A DNA stretch of 64,000 bases. Origin: a virus. Below the pieces are notes generated by a model that saw only the letters and a program-made list of their open reading frames with translations, was not told the DNA's origin and ran no database searches. The DNA is taken from positions 1-64,000 of IMG/VR virus record IMGVR_UViG_3300043313_001220, one strand, 5' to 3'. Below, piece after piece: positions 7,805-16,012 of the stretch. The position numbers and the translations under genes were made by a program. Within the stretch, counting starts at the first letter, position 1. The number at the start of each line of letters is the position of its first letter.

Positions 7805-8374
7805 TCAGTCGTTGGTGCCCAGGATGTGCGCCATGCCGTTGTCGATCAGCCACTGGCGACCGGCGGTCGTGGCCCGATAGAACGGGTTCGCGTCAGCCGC
7901 CTCGACCAGTTTCATCCGCTGCAACCGCCGAACGGTACCCCCGGTGCCCTTGTGGCCCCGGGCGTAGCCGACATCCCCGGTGGCGTACCACTTCAAATAT
8001 GCCTCCTGGGTGGGGGTCAACTTCGGGGTGTGGACCGCGCTGGTCGGGCGGGTGGCCGTCTCTTCCGCGTGGTGGGCGGCGGCAGCCTGGGTCGGGACGG
8101 CCAGCGCGGTGCGGATCTCGCCGAGCGCGACAGAGGTCCAGGCGTGCGAGTCGACGCGGATCGCGACCCTCTCGCCGAGCTTGAACCACCGGTCCTTGCC
8201 GCTCTGGTAGACCCAGCGGACGTGGGTGCCGTTGGCGGTACGAATGGTCTCGACGCGCTCCAGCGTGAAGTTCGGAGCGTACTGCTCGTCTTTGACCGGC
8301 CACAGACACACCCCCAGCGGGGCGTCCTGTGCTGCGACGGTCGTGTCGACCAGGGTGGGGGTCGGGGTGTTCAT
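7805..8374 (-). CDS. hypothetical protein with a C-terminal winged-helix-like part
   Basis: A 189-residue protein, ATG at 8374 preceded by GAGGA. The N-terminal half is beta-rich (RTANGTHVRWVYQ, WFKLGERVAIRV). Residues about 118-185 have the rhythm of a winged helix: LTPTQEAYLKWYA, GTVRRLQRMKLVEAA, and YRATTAGRQWL, which resembles the wing of transcription regulators. It may bind DNA; that is inference from pattern only. Confidence 0.6.
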   Translation of the reverse strand: MNTPTPTLVDTTVAAQDAPLGVCLWPVKDEQYAPNFTLERVETIRTANGTHVRWVYQSGKDRWFKLGERVAIRVDSHAWTSVALGEIRTALAVPTQAAAAHHAEETATRPTSAVHTPKLTPTQEAYLKWYATGDVGYARGHKGTGGTVRRLQRMKLVEAADANPFYRATTAGRQWLIDNGMAHILGTND

Positions 8375-8384
8375 CGGGTCCTCC

Positions 8385-8678
8385 TCAGGCGCTCTGCGGC
8401 GGAATGGCCGCGATCAGGATGTTGATGTAGTCGATGTCGGTCGGGTCGGCTCCCGCGGCGACCCTCACCGCGTCTTCTTCATAGGCGCGGGCGATGGCCT
8501 CGTCGGCCTCGGGGAACCGGCGCTCCAGCTCGGTGATGACCCAGCTGCGAGACAGCAGGATCTCGGGGGTGGGCTTGGTGTTGGCGGCGCTGTCCAGGTG
8601 CCGCAGGGTCTCGATCAGGGTGGCGGTGGATGCACTGCCGTAGATCATGCGGAGCTGGGCGGTAACGTCGATGGCCAT
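8385..8678 (-). CDS. hypothetical protein
   Basis: A 97-residue mostly helical acidic protein with ATG at 8678 behind GAGGA. It contains LIETLRHLDS and SRSWVITELERRFPEADEAIARAYEED. It is part of the leftward island and spaced 10 bases from the next gene. No family recognised. Confidence 0.62.
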   Translation of the reverse strand: MAIDVTAQLRMIYGSASTATLIETLRHLDSAANTKPTPEILLSRSWVITELERRFPEADEAIARAYEEDAVRVAAGADPTDIDYINILIAAIPPQSA

Positions 8679-8705
8679 CGGGTCCTCCTCGGGTTGGGGC
8701 GGGTG

Positions 8706-8918
8706 TCAGCCCGCGATGAGCTGGTCGATAGTCGGCAGGCTGTCCCGGTCGGTCTTGCGGGCGCTGCCCACGACATTGAAGGTCGCGCTCCGGGGGTTGG
8801 GGTTCTCCGCCAGCTTCTTGATGAGGATGTTCTCGGCTTCCCGGATGGTCCGCGCGTCGACAACCACCCGGATGGTCTGGTCGGTTCCGAGAAACCGGAT
8901 CTCCGCGATCTTCGCCAT
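8706..8918 (-). CDS. small hypothetical protein, first gene after a promoter
   Basis: A 70-residue protein; ATG at 8918 with GAGGAGA before it. It reads as a small alpha/beta unit (IAEIRFLGTDQTIRVVVDA, then a helix REAENILIKKL). The promoter at 8969-8998 lies about 50 bases upstream, so this is the first gene of a four- to five-gene leftward operon. Confidence 0.6.
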   Translation of the reverse strand: MAKIAEIRFLGTDQTIRVVVDARTIREAENILIKKLAENPNPRSATFNVVGSARKTDRDSLPTIDQLIAG

Positions 8919-8968
8919 GGGGGTCTCCTCGGGTGGATGGGGGGCGGGCAATCTGGCCGCCAACCCCC

Positions 8969-8998
8969 ATCCTACCGTCCTGACACGCGACGTGTCAA
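8969..8998 (-). promoter_or_regulatory. leftward promoter with 12-bp-period operator element
   Basis: Reading leftward: -35 TTGACA (8998-8993), 18-bp spacer, -10 TAGGAT (8974-8969). The -35 box is the second half of an 18-bp element at 8992-9009 (TGACAC ACCACT TGACAC), the motif that recurs at thirteen sites in the window. It drives the operon that starts at 8918. Confidence 0.72.
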
Positions 8999-9006
8999 GT
9001 GGTGTG

Positions 9007-9924
9007 TCACTTCGCCATCTTGCCATAACAAGTGCGGCCGAGACCCCTTTCAATCGAAGAACCCTCCGTAAGAATGATCCCGCAGCGGCAACAGGAACCG
9101 TAGAGCTTGCCCCACGCCATCGCGTCTTCGAGGCTCATCTTCCACTCGGGCCGCAGCCGCTTGATGGCCCCCGGAACGTAGACGAAGCCATGGGTGGCGG
9201 TCTTGCCCCGCACCAGCCTGGGCTCTTCGAGGGCAACGAGCTGTTTTGCGTAAAGCTGGCCCGAACCGTGGTGGGCGACCTGCACCTTCCAGATCGTGCC
9301 ATCTCCGTCTTCGTACATGCCTTCCGTGACCCCGGCCAGCGGCTCTCCGATGGCCGGCACGGGGGCGGCGGGTGCCGGACCGTCCGCCATCTCCTGGAGC
9401 CGCGCGGCGAGCTTACGCCCCTCGTCGTAGGCCATCGTCGCGAGCCGGGCCGCGAACGCCTCATCCATCGCCGGGTTGCGGCTGCCGTCTGCCTTGCCCA
9501 TCTTGCGGGTCCACAGGTCCTGGAGGTGGACCCGCAGCTCGGGGTTCAGTGGCCGGGGGGTGCTGGCGAGGATCGAGATCAGGTTGTCGATCTGGCGGCT
9601 GATCCCCTGGCGGGTGCGGGTCGGCAGCAGCTCGGTCAGCTCGGCGCAGACCGCCTTGTCGTGGCCCCACAGACGGCGCAGCAGGTCGGTCGCGTAGCCG
9701 ATCTGGCCGGGCTGCGCCATGTCGGGCTTGCGGGCCTTCTTCGGGCCGCCCGTGCGCTGCATCGGGAACCCGCCGCCCGCGATCGGGGAGGGCCCCTCCT
9801 TGCTGTATTTGTCGATCAGCCGCTGGTTGATCTCCAGCTCGGCGGTGGTGCCGCCGTTGGCCAACAGATATTGCCTGGCGTCCTGGACCATCTCCAGCTC
9901 GGTGCTGGCGACTGCGAGTGCCAT
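9007..9924 (-). CDS. hypothetical protein with C-terminal DUF6011-type zinc finger
   Basis: A 305-residue protein; ATG at 9924 behind AGGAGG. The C-terminus has two CxxC-like pairs in CCRCGIILTEGSS..RGLGRTCYG, the pattern of the DUF6011 zinc finger found at the end of many actinobacterial and phage proteins. The middle part is helical (TDLLRRLWGHDKAVCAELTELLPTR...). DUF6011 proteins have no established biochemical role; nucleic-acid binding is plausible. Its stop lies within the operator of the next operon. Confidence 0.65.
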   Translation of the reverse strand: MALAVASTELEMVQDARQYLLANGGTTAELEINQRLIDKYSKEGPSPIAGGGFPMQRTGGPKKARKPDMAQPGQIGYATDLLRRLWGHDKAVCAELTELLPTRTRQGISRQIDNLISILASTPRPLNPELRVHLQDLWTRKMGKADGSRNPAMDEAFAARLATMAYDEGRKLAARLQEMADGPAPAAPVPAIGEPLAGVTEGMYEDGDGTIWKVQVAHHGSGQLYAKQLVALEEPRLVRGKTATHGFVYVPGAIKRLRPEWKMSLEDAMAWGKLYGSCCRCGIILTEGSSIERGLGRTCYGKMAK

Positions 9925-9968
9925 CTCTATCCTCCTGCGTGTCACGCCCGGGGGCGGGTGTAGCAATC

Positions 9969-9998
9969 AGTCTACCATGGTGGCACGGGACTTGACAA
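9969..9998 (-). promoter_or_regulatory. leftward promoter
   Basis: Reading leftward: -35 TTGTCA (9998-9993), 18-bp spacer, -10 TAGACT (9974-9969), about 45 bases before the ATG at 9924. The -35 overlaps a copy of the recurrent element at 9992-10009 (TGCCAC ATCGCT TGTCAA). Confidence 0.6.
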
Positions 9999-10066
9999 GC
10001 GATGTGGCACGTGGCGTACACCCCCCCGGTGTGGCACGTGTCACACCACGTCGAGTGGCACCCGAC

Positions 10067-10095
10067 TTGACACATCGCGTGTCAGCTGGTAGAGT
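10067..10095 (+). promoter_or_regulatory. rightward promoter
   Basis: -35 TTGACA (10067-10072), 17-bp spacer, -10 TAGAGT (10090-10095). The -35 is part of the element 10056-10073 (TGGCAC CCGACT TGACAC). With the leftward promoter at 9969-9998 it forms a divergent control region between 9925 and 10145 containing several extra TGKCAC half-sites. Confidence 0.75.
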
Positions 10096-10145
10096 TATCT
10101 CTATCGGGGCCCGCCCCAGGGCCCCGCCCCCCGAAGGAGCCAGCC

Positions 10146-10793
10146 ATGACGAAGACCCCCGCCGCCGCCAAGGCCCTGAGCAACTGCGCCTGCTCGGAGT
10201 TCGAGATCGGGATCACCACCGAGGAGGACGGCCAGCCGGACTTCGATGGCAGTAACACCGAGTGCTCGTCCACCACACGGCGCGTGTTCTCGCCAGGCCA
10301 TGATGCTCGTCTCAAGTCGCTTCTGATCCGCGCCGGGGTCGAGGGCCTGGAGGTCCGCCACAACAGCGGCATCACCTACGGCGACCCGGTCAGCGCGGCC
10401 CGCCAGTTCGGATTCGCCGAGATGGTTGCCGCCGGCATTCAGCGGAGCATTGCCAAGGCCGCCGCGAAGGCGGAGAAGGCCAACGCCCCGAAGGCGGCCC
10501 GCAAGCCCGCCGCGAAGAAGAACAAGGAGGCCGCCGCCGAGCGGGCCGCCGCCCTGACCGCCAAGATGGCGGAGGTGGCCGGGAAGGTCACGATCGCCGA
10601 GACCCCCGCCCCGGTGGCCGAGCCGATCGTCGAGGCCGCCCCGGAGGTCACGGAGGCCCCCGCCGGCACCGTTCGGATAAAGCTTGGCCGTTGGGAGTAC
10701 AGCGCGACGATCGCCGCGAACGGCGACGCGAACTACTCGGACGCGAAGGGCAACGCCCGGGTCGCGGTCGAGGGCAACTACAAGCTCGCCTGA
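10146..10793 (+). CDS. hypothetical protein, basic Ala/Lys linker
   Basis: A 215-residue protein; ATG at 10146 after GAAGGAG. Three parts are visible: an N-terminal Cys-containing part with FSPGHDARLKSLLIRAGVEG (about residues 57-76), seen in hypothetical proteins of other actinophages; a long Ala/Lys/Glu-rich basic linker (about 100-170); and a small C-terminal beta unit (TVRIKLGRWEYSATI). The basic linker suggests nucleic-acid contact. Its own strong promoter and terminator suggest a separate, abundant product. Role unknown. Confidence 0.65.
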   Translation: MTKTPAAAKALSNCACSEFEIGITTEEDGQPDFDGSNTECSSTTRRVFSPGHDARLKSLLIRAGVEGLEVRHNSGITYGDPVSAARQFGFAEMVAAGIQRSIAKAAAKAEKANAPKAARKPAAKKNKEAAAERAAALTAKMAEVAGKVTIAETPAPVAEPIVEAAPEVTEAPAGTVRIKLGRWEYSATIAANGDANYSDAKGNARVAVEGNYKLA

Positions 10794-10805
10794 TGACGCC
10801 GGGCC

Positions 10806-10835
10806 GATGGCCACCCCCCACGGGGGGTGGCCATC
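10806..10835. terminator. hairpin terminator
   Basis: Inverted repeat 10806-10819 with 10822-10835 (GATGGCCACCCCCC and its complement), an extremely stable G+C stem with a tight loop, 12 bases after the stop of the preceding gene. Confidence 0.72.
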
Positions 10836-10877
10836 CCCGTATGTCGGTTCACCTCGACGACAGGGTGGTCGGGGTGT

Positions 10878-10883
10878 TATGCT
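10878..10883 (+). promoter_or_regulatory. -10 box TATGCT for a leaderless tail-chaperone mRNA
   Basis: TATGCT lies 7 bases before the ATG at 10891 and no ribosome binding site lies between. A weak -35 (TCGACG, 10854-10859) is 18 bases upstream. The preceding terminator means this gene needs its own promoter. Confidence 0.5.
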
Positions 10884-10890
10884 GGCCGGT

Positions 10891-11352
10891 ATGACGACGA
10901 CCAAGGCCCCCACCGCGACCCCCGAGCTGCATATTGAGCTGCCGCTGCGGGACGAAACCACCCGCCGGATGCGGGGTGTCTTCCCCGACGAGAATCAGCT
11001 GGCCGTGTGGCAGTCCTCCGGCGAGCGGTTCGCCCGGCTCGGCGAAGACTGGACCCGCCGGGAAAAGGCGCTGTCCAACCTGCCGGAAGACGACCAGCGG
11101 GTGGTGGCCTTCCGGCGGGAGCGCGGCCAACAAGCCGGGCGCACCCTCGGACGGGCACTGACCATGTTGAAGTCTGCGCTGGCCGAAGAGCGCGACCACG
11201 ACTGGCTGGAAGACCAGCTGCTGTTCGGGCAGATGGACCTGGGCGAGGCGATGCAGATCATCACCCTGTTGACCGCTGAGCTGGGCAAGGTCAAGCAGGA
11301 GCGCCAGACCGTCAAGAAGGCCGCCGCCGGCAAGGCGAAGCTGGTCGTCTGA
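10891..11352 (+). CDS. tail assembly chaperone 1
   Basis: A 153-residue helical protein starting at ATG 10891, after a leaderless-type -10 box. It is the first of two adjacent genes directly before the tape measure module, the conserved place of the G/GT chaperone pair that loads the tape measure during tail assembly. It has LPLRDETTRRMRG, a basic middle, and a Lys/Ala-rich C-terminus. The second gene starts two bases after its stop in the -1 frame. No convincing slippery heptamer was seen, so a programmed frameshift is possible but not shown. Confidence 0.65.
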   Translation: MTTTKAPTATPELHIELPLRDETTRRMRGVFPDENQLAVWQSSGERFARLGEDWTRREKALSNLPEDDQRVVAFRRERGQQAGRTLGRALTMLKSALAEERDHDWLEDQLLFGQMDLGEAMQIITLLTAELGKVKQERQTVKKAAAGKAKLVV

Positions 11353-11354
11353 CC

Positions 11355-11891
11355 GTGGACATCGACGCGCTCCCGTCGCTGCGGTGCTGGGCGGTCGAGG
11401 TCGACATCGGCGGGGAGGCCTACCGCATCCCACCGCTACCCGCGGCCGACTGGCTGATCGCCATCTCGGCCAGCTTCACCCGGGTGGTGCCGGGGATGCT
11501 GGAAGGCGACATCGAGGACCTGCTCGATCGGGTGTCCTACGGCGATGTGCCGTATGCCGAGGTCCGCGCCGCCAGCCGTGACGCTATCGCCCAGGTGGCC
11601 GGGATGAAGTGGTGGGCCGCCGCGCGGCTGGTGTACTATCTGGGCAGCCACTGGAGCACGATCGGCGGGGCGTTGCTGCTGCGCGGTGCCGACCCGTCGA
11701 CCCACTCGATCGGTGCTGTGCTGACCTCGACCTACCGGGTCCTGCTGGAGAACTGCAAGAACGAGCAGGAGCGGGTCAAGCTGGATTACGAGCTGGAACG
11801 GCCACCCGCCGGTATCCCGATCTCGCAGATGTATGACGCAAACAAGGCGACCGCCAGCTTCATGGCCCTCGCGAACGCGCCGGGCGGCTGA
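11355..11891 (+). CDS. tail assembly chaperone 2
   Basis: A 178-residue protein with a GTG start two bases after chaperone 1, in the -1 frame. It reads DIDALPSLRCWAVEVDIGGEAYRIPPLPAADWL, then long helices (AAARLVYYLGSHW, LLLRGADPSTHSIGAVL), and a C-terminal RPPAGIPISQMYDANKA, as in second tail chaperones of actinophages. It ends with a TGATG overlap with a Cys-rich mini-gene. The tape measure gene comes only after a 1.3-kb leftward island, which is unusual. Confidence 0.65.
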   Translation: MDIDALPSLRCWAVEVDIGGEAYRIPPLPAADWLIAISASFTRVVPGMLEGDIEDLLDRVSYGDVPYAEVRAASRDAIAQVAGMKWWAAARLVYYLGSHWSTIGGALLLRGADPSTHSIGAVLTSTYRVLLENCKNEQERVKLDYELERPPAGIPISQMYDANKATASFMALANAPGG

Positions 11892-12034
11892 TGTGCACCT
11901 GCTCGTGTTGCGAGGACGCCCAGGAGCGGCTGAAGTTCGATCGCGAGCTGCGCGACGCCTGTAGCTGCGCGTGGTACCAGGAAGAAGAGCAATGCGACTG
12001 CAGTTTCTGCCTCTGGGCGGTCTCGATCAACTAG
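11891..12034 (+). CDS. 47-residue Cys-rich peptide
   Basis: An ATG at 11891 overlaps the chaperone stop (TGATG) and opens a 47-residue frame ending TAG at 12032-12034. It holds nine Cys in three clusters: CTCSCC (residues 2-7), CSC and CDCSFC near the end, and an acidic EEEQ. The spacing suggests one or two zinc or iron-sulfur sites. Translational coupling to a structural gene supports it being real. It overlaps the convergent leftward gene by 8 bases. No family recognised. Confidence 0.5.
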   Translation: MCTCSCCEDAQERLKFDRELRDACSCAWYQEEEQCDCSFCLWAVSIN

Positions 12035-12509
12035 AGATGGTCTTGCGGGCCGCCGCCAGCCACCGCCAGGCGGTCGGGTTCTTTGCGATCCCCCACAGGT
12101 CGGCCACCGCCTGCGCACCACCGCCGGGCCGCCGGGTGCGCATCGCCCAGTCGTGTACGGCCAGCACCCGGACGTAATGGTCGCGGTCCCAAGAGCGCGA
12201 CCCGCGCGACCGCGGCCGCGCGAGCATCCGGTAGTAGATCTCCCCGCCTTGGCCGAACATCTCCGCCGCGGCGACCTGTAGGATCTGCGCGGTCGGCAGC
12301 CTGCCGAGCCGGGCCGCTGTGATGCACATCCCCGGTTCGCGGGCTTCGACCTGCATCCGGTCGATGCAGGCCCGCCCGTCGATGTCGACCACCCACACCC
12401 GTACGATCCAGGGGGCGTGTGGGTCGTCGACGGTGATCGAGCCGTCCGGGTCCTGCGACACCTGCGCCCGGTCGACGTCCAACAGCGGCTGGACCGGCCT
12501 GCGGGTCAC
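12027..12509 (-). CDS. hypothetical protein
   Basis: A 160-residue protein. GTG at 12509 gives the GTGA overlap typical of this genome; an ATG 18 bases upstream (12527) is the alternative. It has WIVRVWVVDIDGRACIDRM, a helical QILQVAAAEMFGQGGEIYYRML, and a Trp/Arg-rich C-terminus (AWRWLAAARKTISS). No family recognised. Last gene of the second leftward island. Confidence 0.58.
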   Translation of the reverse strand: MTRRPVQPLLDVDRAQVSQDPDGSITVDDPHAPWIVRVWVVDIDGRACIDRMQVEAREPGMCITAARLGRLPTAQILQVAAAEMFGQGGEIYYRMLARPRSRGSRSWDRDHYVRVLAVHDWAMRTRRPGGGAQAVADLWGIAKNPTAWRWLAAARKTISS

Positions 12510-12802
12510 CAGTACACCACCCACCATGACGCGGCCATCGCCAGCGAGACGGCCAGGGCGAACGCGACGACCATCCGGGCGCAGCCTTTCCGGCCTCCGA
12601 TCTCGCTGACGGCTCTCGCCTCAACCCGGGGATATTCCACCTCGTCGGGCAGCAACGACACTCCCCGGCTCGCCAGCCGCGCGGCACGGCGGGGACAGCG
12701 CGGGCGATGCCGGTGGTTGATGCTGCAACAGGTGCCCTGGTCGCAGCGCTCGAACGCGGTCTGCCAACGTTCGCGCTCGTCCGGGTCGATTGATTGGCTC
12801 AC
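12506..12802 (-). CDS. small Cys/Arg-rich protein with C-terminal membrane helix
   Basis: A 98-residue protein with GTG start at 12802 (GTGA overlap with the upstream gene). Residues 1-75 are charged and carry CDQGTCC and HRHRPRCPRRAARLA. A hydrophobic helix at about 79-97 (VVAFALAVSLAMAASWWVVYW) probably anchors it in the membrane with the Cys/His part in the cytoplasm. Function unknown. Confidence 0.6.
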   Translation of the reverse strand: MSQSIDPDERERWQTAFERCDQGTCCSINHRHRPRCPRRAARLASRGVSLLPDEVEYPRVEARAVSEIGGRKGCARMVVAFALAVSLAMAASWWVVYW

Positions 12803-13311
12803 GATCGGGTGCCCGCCCGGTGCAGCACGGTGTCGACCCCGGCGATGATGGTGACGTTGACCCTGGGTAGCAGTGATTGCAACCGGGCGCTCATCTGGTC
12901 GACCTCCCCAGGGGGGATGTCGCGGTCGGCGGTGACGAACATCAGCTCGTCGCCGCCATGCAGGTGCACGACAGTTGCCCCCGCCCGGCCGAGCTGCGCC
13001 ATCGCAATGGCGGTCGCTGCCTGGTCGCGGTTGCGCTGGTAGAGCTCCCACAGCTCATCCGGCATCGGGACCCTCAGGTCAAACCAGCCGCTCAGGTAGA
13101 TGTGGGGGCGTCCGAGCATCCGGTTCTCCTGCTCGCGGTCCCACTTCGCCATCCGCTCGATCCGCATCTGGCCGTCGCGCAGCTCGATCGCTGGCCACAT
13201 CGGGATCTGGTCCATCTCAATGCCGTTGGACTCCAGCCACAGGCGCATCGGGTCGTTTACATCGGGGGTGTAGCCGGCACACCCGGCCAGCTCAGATTCT
13301 GTCGTTGTCAC
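12799..13311 (-). CDS. hypothetical protein, probably leaderless
   Basis: A 170-residue protein. GTG at 13311 was chosen because TATGAT ends 6 bases upstream, the leaderless pattern of this genome; a longer antisense frame into the tape measure gene is ignored. It contains PHIYLSGWFDLRVPMPDELW, an Ala-rich helix (DQAATAIAMAQLG), VVHLHGGDELMFVTADRD and a C-terminal VNVTIIAGVDTVLH. No family recognised. Confidence 0.62.
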   Translation of the reverse strand: MTTTESELAGCAGYTPDVNDPMRLWLESNGIEMDQIPMWPAIELRDGQMRIERMAKWDREQENRMLGRPHIYLSGWFDLRVPMPDELWELYQRNRDQAATAIAMAQLGRAGATVVHLHGGDELMFVTADRDIPPGEVDQMSARLQSLLPRVNVTIIAGVDTVLHRAGTRS

Positions 13312-13317
13312 GAAGTG

Positions 13318-13362
13318 ATCATACCACGGAGCTCGCGTCTGACGCACACATGCCTGTACGGT
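13318..13362. promoter_or_regulatory. divergent -10 boxes, both of leaderless type
   Basis: Leftward TATGAT (13323-13318) lies 6 bases before the GTG at 13311. Rightward TACGGT (13357-13362) lies 7 bases before the tape measure ATG at 13370. Neither has a convincing -35 box. The 59-base gap holds no ribosome binding site for either gene. Confidence 0.45.
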
Positions 13363-13369
13363 TGGGGAC

Positions 13370-16012
13370 ATGACCCAGCCCGGCCGTGCGGGACGCGCCT
13401 CGATCGAGATCGTCGGCGATGTCTCCAAGCTCGGCCGGCAGCTGGAGCGCGACGCGCAACGTGCCGTCAGCGACATCGACCTGGACACCTCCAACCTGTC
13501 CAAGCAGATCGGCGATGGGTTCAAAGATGGTGTCGCCGAGGCGGTCGAGAGTCTAGAGGAGATCGACCCGGCGGCGGCCCTGGCGTCAGACAACCTCGTC
13601 GACCGGTTCAGGGGGGCCGCCGACGAGATCGCAGACGCCTTCGACCGCACGGGTGACCGCGTTCGGAACACCTTTGACAGGAACCGGAAGGACTCCGACC
13701 GGCTGTTCGACAGCATCGGCGAGAACGCCCGGGACACGGGTGAGGATGTAAAAACCAACCTGCTGCGGCCGTTGACCTCCGGTTTCAGCCGACTCGGCGA
13801 GACTATCACGTCAGCGGGGTCGGCCCTGGTCGGTTTCGCAGTGACCGGCACCAACCCGGCGGGTCTGCTCTCGCTGGCCGCCAACGCAGCGGCGGTGGCC
13901 GCCGCCACCCCGGTGATCATCGGACTCGCGGCAGCGCTGGCCGACCTGGCCGGTGTCGTAACACTGCTGCCCGGGGTGATCGGTGCCCTGTCCGCATCTC
14001 TGATCGTCGGCATCGTTGCCTTCCAGGGCTTCGGCGACGCCATCAGTGCGGTTATTGCCGGTGACCCGGAGAAGATCGCCGAGGCGATGGAACGGCTGGC
14101 CCCCGCAGCCCGCACAGTCGTCCGGGAGTTCGAACGTGTCCTACCGCTGTTCCGACAGCTCGGCGACGAGATCCAGCAGGGATTCTTCGGTCAGCTGACC
14201 GGCATCGTCCAGCGGTTCGGCGAGACCGCCCTGCCGCGGCTGCGCAGTGAGTTGCTGACGCTGTCGGCAGTGATGGGCCGTGCGTTCGGCGACCTGGGCG
14301 ACCTGATCACCGCCACCGAGAACGTGTCGATTCTCGAACGCCTGATCATCTCGACCGCCCGGGTGACCAGCGATCTGGGCGCTGCGTTCACCAACCTGGG
14401 TCAGGCGTTCTTCAACGCTATCGACGCCGGGCTGCCGTCGCTGGAGACGCTGTCCACACGGCTCGCCGATGCCATCACGAACTTCGCGAATTTCATCAAC
14501 GCCTCGATCGCCGACGGGTCCTTCCAAGCGTTCCTGGACGACGCGATCGCCACCCTCGACGAGCTGCTGGCGCTCGGCGGGGCGGTCGGCGAGCTGCTCG
14601 GGGTCCTGTTCACCGGCACTGACGACGCGGGCCGCAGTTTCATCGCCACGCTGACCGACCTCACCAAGCGGCTGACCGAGTTCTTCAAGAGCGCCGAAGG
14701 TCAAGACGCGCTCGAAGATTTCGGCGAGATCATGGCCGCGGTCGGGATCATTCTCGGGGTCGGCTTCAACATCCTGCGCGACCTGATCGACCTCTTCACC
14801 GAGCTGGATGACATCGTCAACGCGACGATCGAGACGGTGCAGGCGCTCGGCCTCGGGATGGCCGAAGCCTGGGACATCATCACGGGCGCGGTGTCTACCG
14901 GAGTCAGCGCGGTCGGACAGTTCTTCACCGACCTCGGGTCGGACATCGCCGATATCTGGGATGACACCGTGGGGGTGATCTCCGGCGCGATCGACACCGT
15001 AGTGGCGTTCGTCTCGGCACTGCCCGGACGCATCGGCGCGTTCATCGAGTCGATCCCCGGCAGGGTGAGAACCGCGCTGGATGCCATGGTCGATCTGATT
15101 ATCGATATCCTCGGCACCGCGATCGCCACCGTGATCGTATTCTTCACCGATATGCCGGGTCAGGTCATCGGGGCGCTGACCGCGTTCCTGGTCGCGGTCC
15201 GCGATGTGTTCATCGGGGCCCGCGACGAGGCGGTCGGCTCGCTGACCAGCATCGGCACCTTCATTGAATCGATTCCCGGATTGTTGGCCGGGGCCTGGGA
15301 AGCTGTCGTGCGGCAGGTGGTGTCGACATTCACCATCGTGAAGGATTTCATCACCGCCGCCTGGGAGGCGATCATCCTGTTCATCTCCAGCATCCCCGGG
15401 CGGGTCGGGGCGTTCTTCCAGCAGATGAACGACGCCGTGGTGGCCCGAGTGACCTCCCTCGTGGAGTTCGTCAAGGGCATCCCCGGTCAGGTGCTCGCGG
15501 CGGTCGGCAACCTGGGGCGGCTACTGTACAACGCCGGGGCGAACGTTATCCAGGGTCTGATCGACGGGATCAGCTCCCGGATTGGCCAACTGCGCGACAA
15601 GATCTCCAGCGCGGTCCAGGAGATCCGTGACCATTTGCCGTTCTCACCCGCGAAGAAAGGCCCGTTGTCGGGCAGCGGCAGCCCCCAACGTGCGGGTGCG
15701 GCCATCGGGTCGATGATCGCCTCCGGTCTGGACAGCCAGCTGGCGTCGATCGCCGGGGCCGCTGGCCGTGCCGCCGACGCGGCGGGGATCTCGTTGTCGC
15801 CGCTGGGCGACGCGGGCGTGACACCCCTGGCGTCGCCGCTACCGGGCCAACGCGGGACGGTGTTGTCCCCGGTGTCGGAGCGTACTGACGAGCAGCTGGT
15901 CGTCCTGGTCACCATCGGCGGGGAGGAGGTCTTCGCGATCATCGACAAGAGGGTCGAGGCGGCGGTCAGCACTGAGGTCCGCCGTCTGGTGGCCGGAACC
16001 CGGGGGATCTGA
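13370..16012 (+). CDS. tape measure protein
   Basis: An 880-residue protein, the longest in the tail module, with an N-terminal coiled, acidic part, long hydrophobic Ala/Gly/Ile-rich stretches at about residues 145-225 (SLAANAAAVAAATPVIIGL), repeated amphipathic segments each ending in IPGR, IPGQ or similar with a period near 50-60 residues (about 480-760), and a C-terminal LPFSPAKKGPLSG motif typical of siphovirus tape measures. It sets tail length and ends up in the tail lumen. With the usual 0.15 nm per residue it predicts a tail of about 130 nm. Confidence 0.9.
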   Translation: MTQPGRAGRASIEIVGDVSKLGRQLERDAQRAVSDIDLDTSNLSKQIGDGFKDGVAEAVESLEEIDPAAALASDNLVDRFRGAADEIADAFDRTGDRVRNTFDRNRKDSDRLFDSIGENARDTGEDVKTNLLRPLTSGFSRLGETITSAGSALVGFAVTGTNPAGLLSLAANAAAVAAATPVIIGLAAALADLAGVVTLLPGVIGALSASLIVGIVAFQGFGDAISAVIAGDPEKIAEAMERLAPAARTVVREFERVLPLFRQLGDEIQQGFFGQLTGIVQRFGETALPRLRSELLTLSAVMGRAFGDLGDLITATENVSILERLIISTARVTSDLGAAFTNLGQAFFNAIDAGLPSLETLSTRLADAITNFANFINASIADGSFQAFLDDAIATLDELLALGGAVGELLGVLFTGTDDAGRSFIATLTDLTKRLTEFFKSAEGQDALEDFGEIMAAVGIILGVGFNILRDLIDLFTELDDIVNATIETVQALGLGMAEAWDIITGAVSTGVSAVGQFFTDLGSDIADIWDDTVGVISGAIDTVVAFVSALPGRIGAFIESIPGRVRTALDAMVDLIIDILGTAIATVIVFFTDMPGQVIGALTAFLVAVRDVFIGARDEAVGSLTSIGTFIESIPGLLAGAWEAVVRQVVSTFTIVKDFITAAWEAIILFISSIPGRVGAFFQQMNDAVVARVTSLVEFVKGIPGQVLAAVGNLGRLLYNAGANVIQGLIDGISSRIGQLRDKISSAVQEIRDHLPFSPAKKGPLSGSGSPQRAGAAIGSMIASGLDSQLASIAGAAGRAADAAGISLSPLGDAGVTPLASPLPGQRGTVLSPVSERTDEQLVVLVTIGGEEVFAIIDKRVEAAVSTEVRRLVAGTRGI

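Noticed and set aside
8647-9963. 438-codon rightward frame
   Set aside because: Shadow of two leftward genes; composition and lack of ribosome binding site argue against it.
10891-11891. Programmed -1 frameshift in the tail chaperone pair
   Set aside because: The second gene is in the -1 frame and starts two bases after the first stop, but no convincing slippery heptamer was found, so two separate genes are annotated.
12799-14115. 438-codon leftward frame extending into the tape measure gene
   Set aside because: Only the part up to 13311 reads like a protein; beyond it is antisense to the tape measure gene with Ser/Arg low complexity and no start signal.
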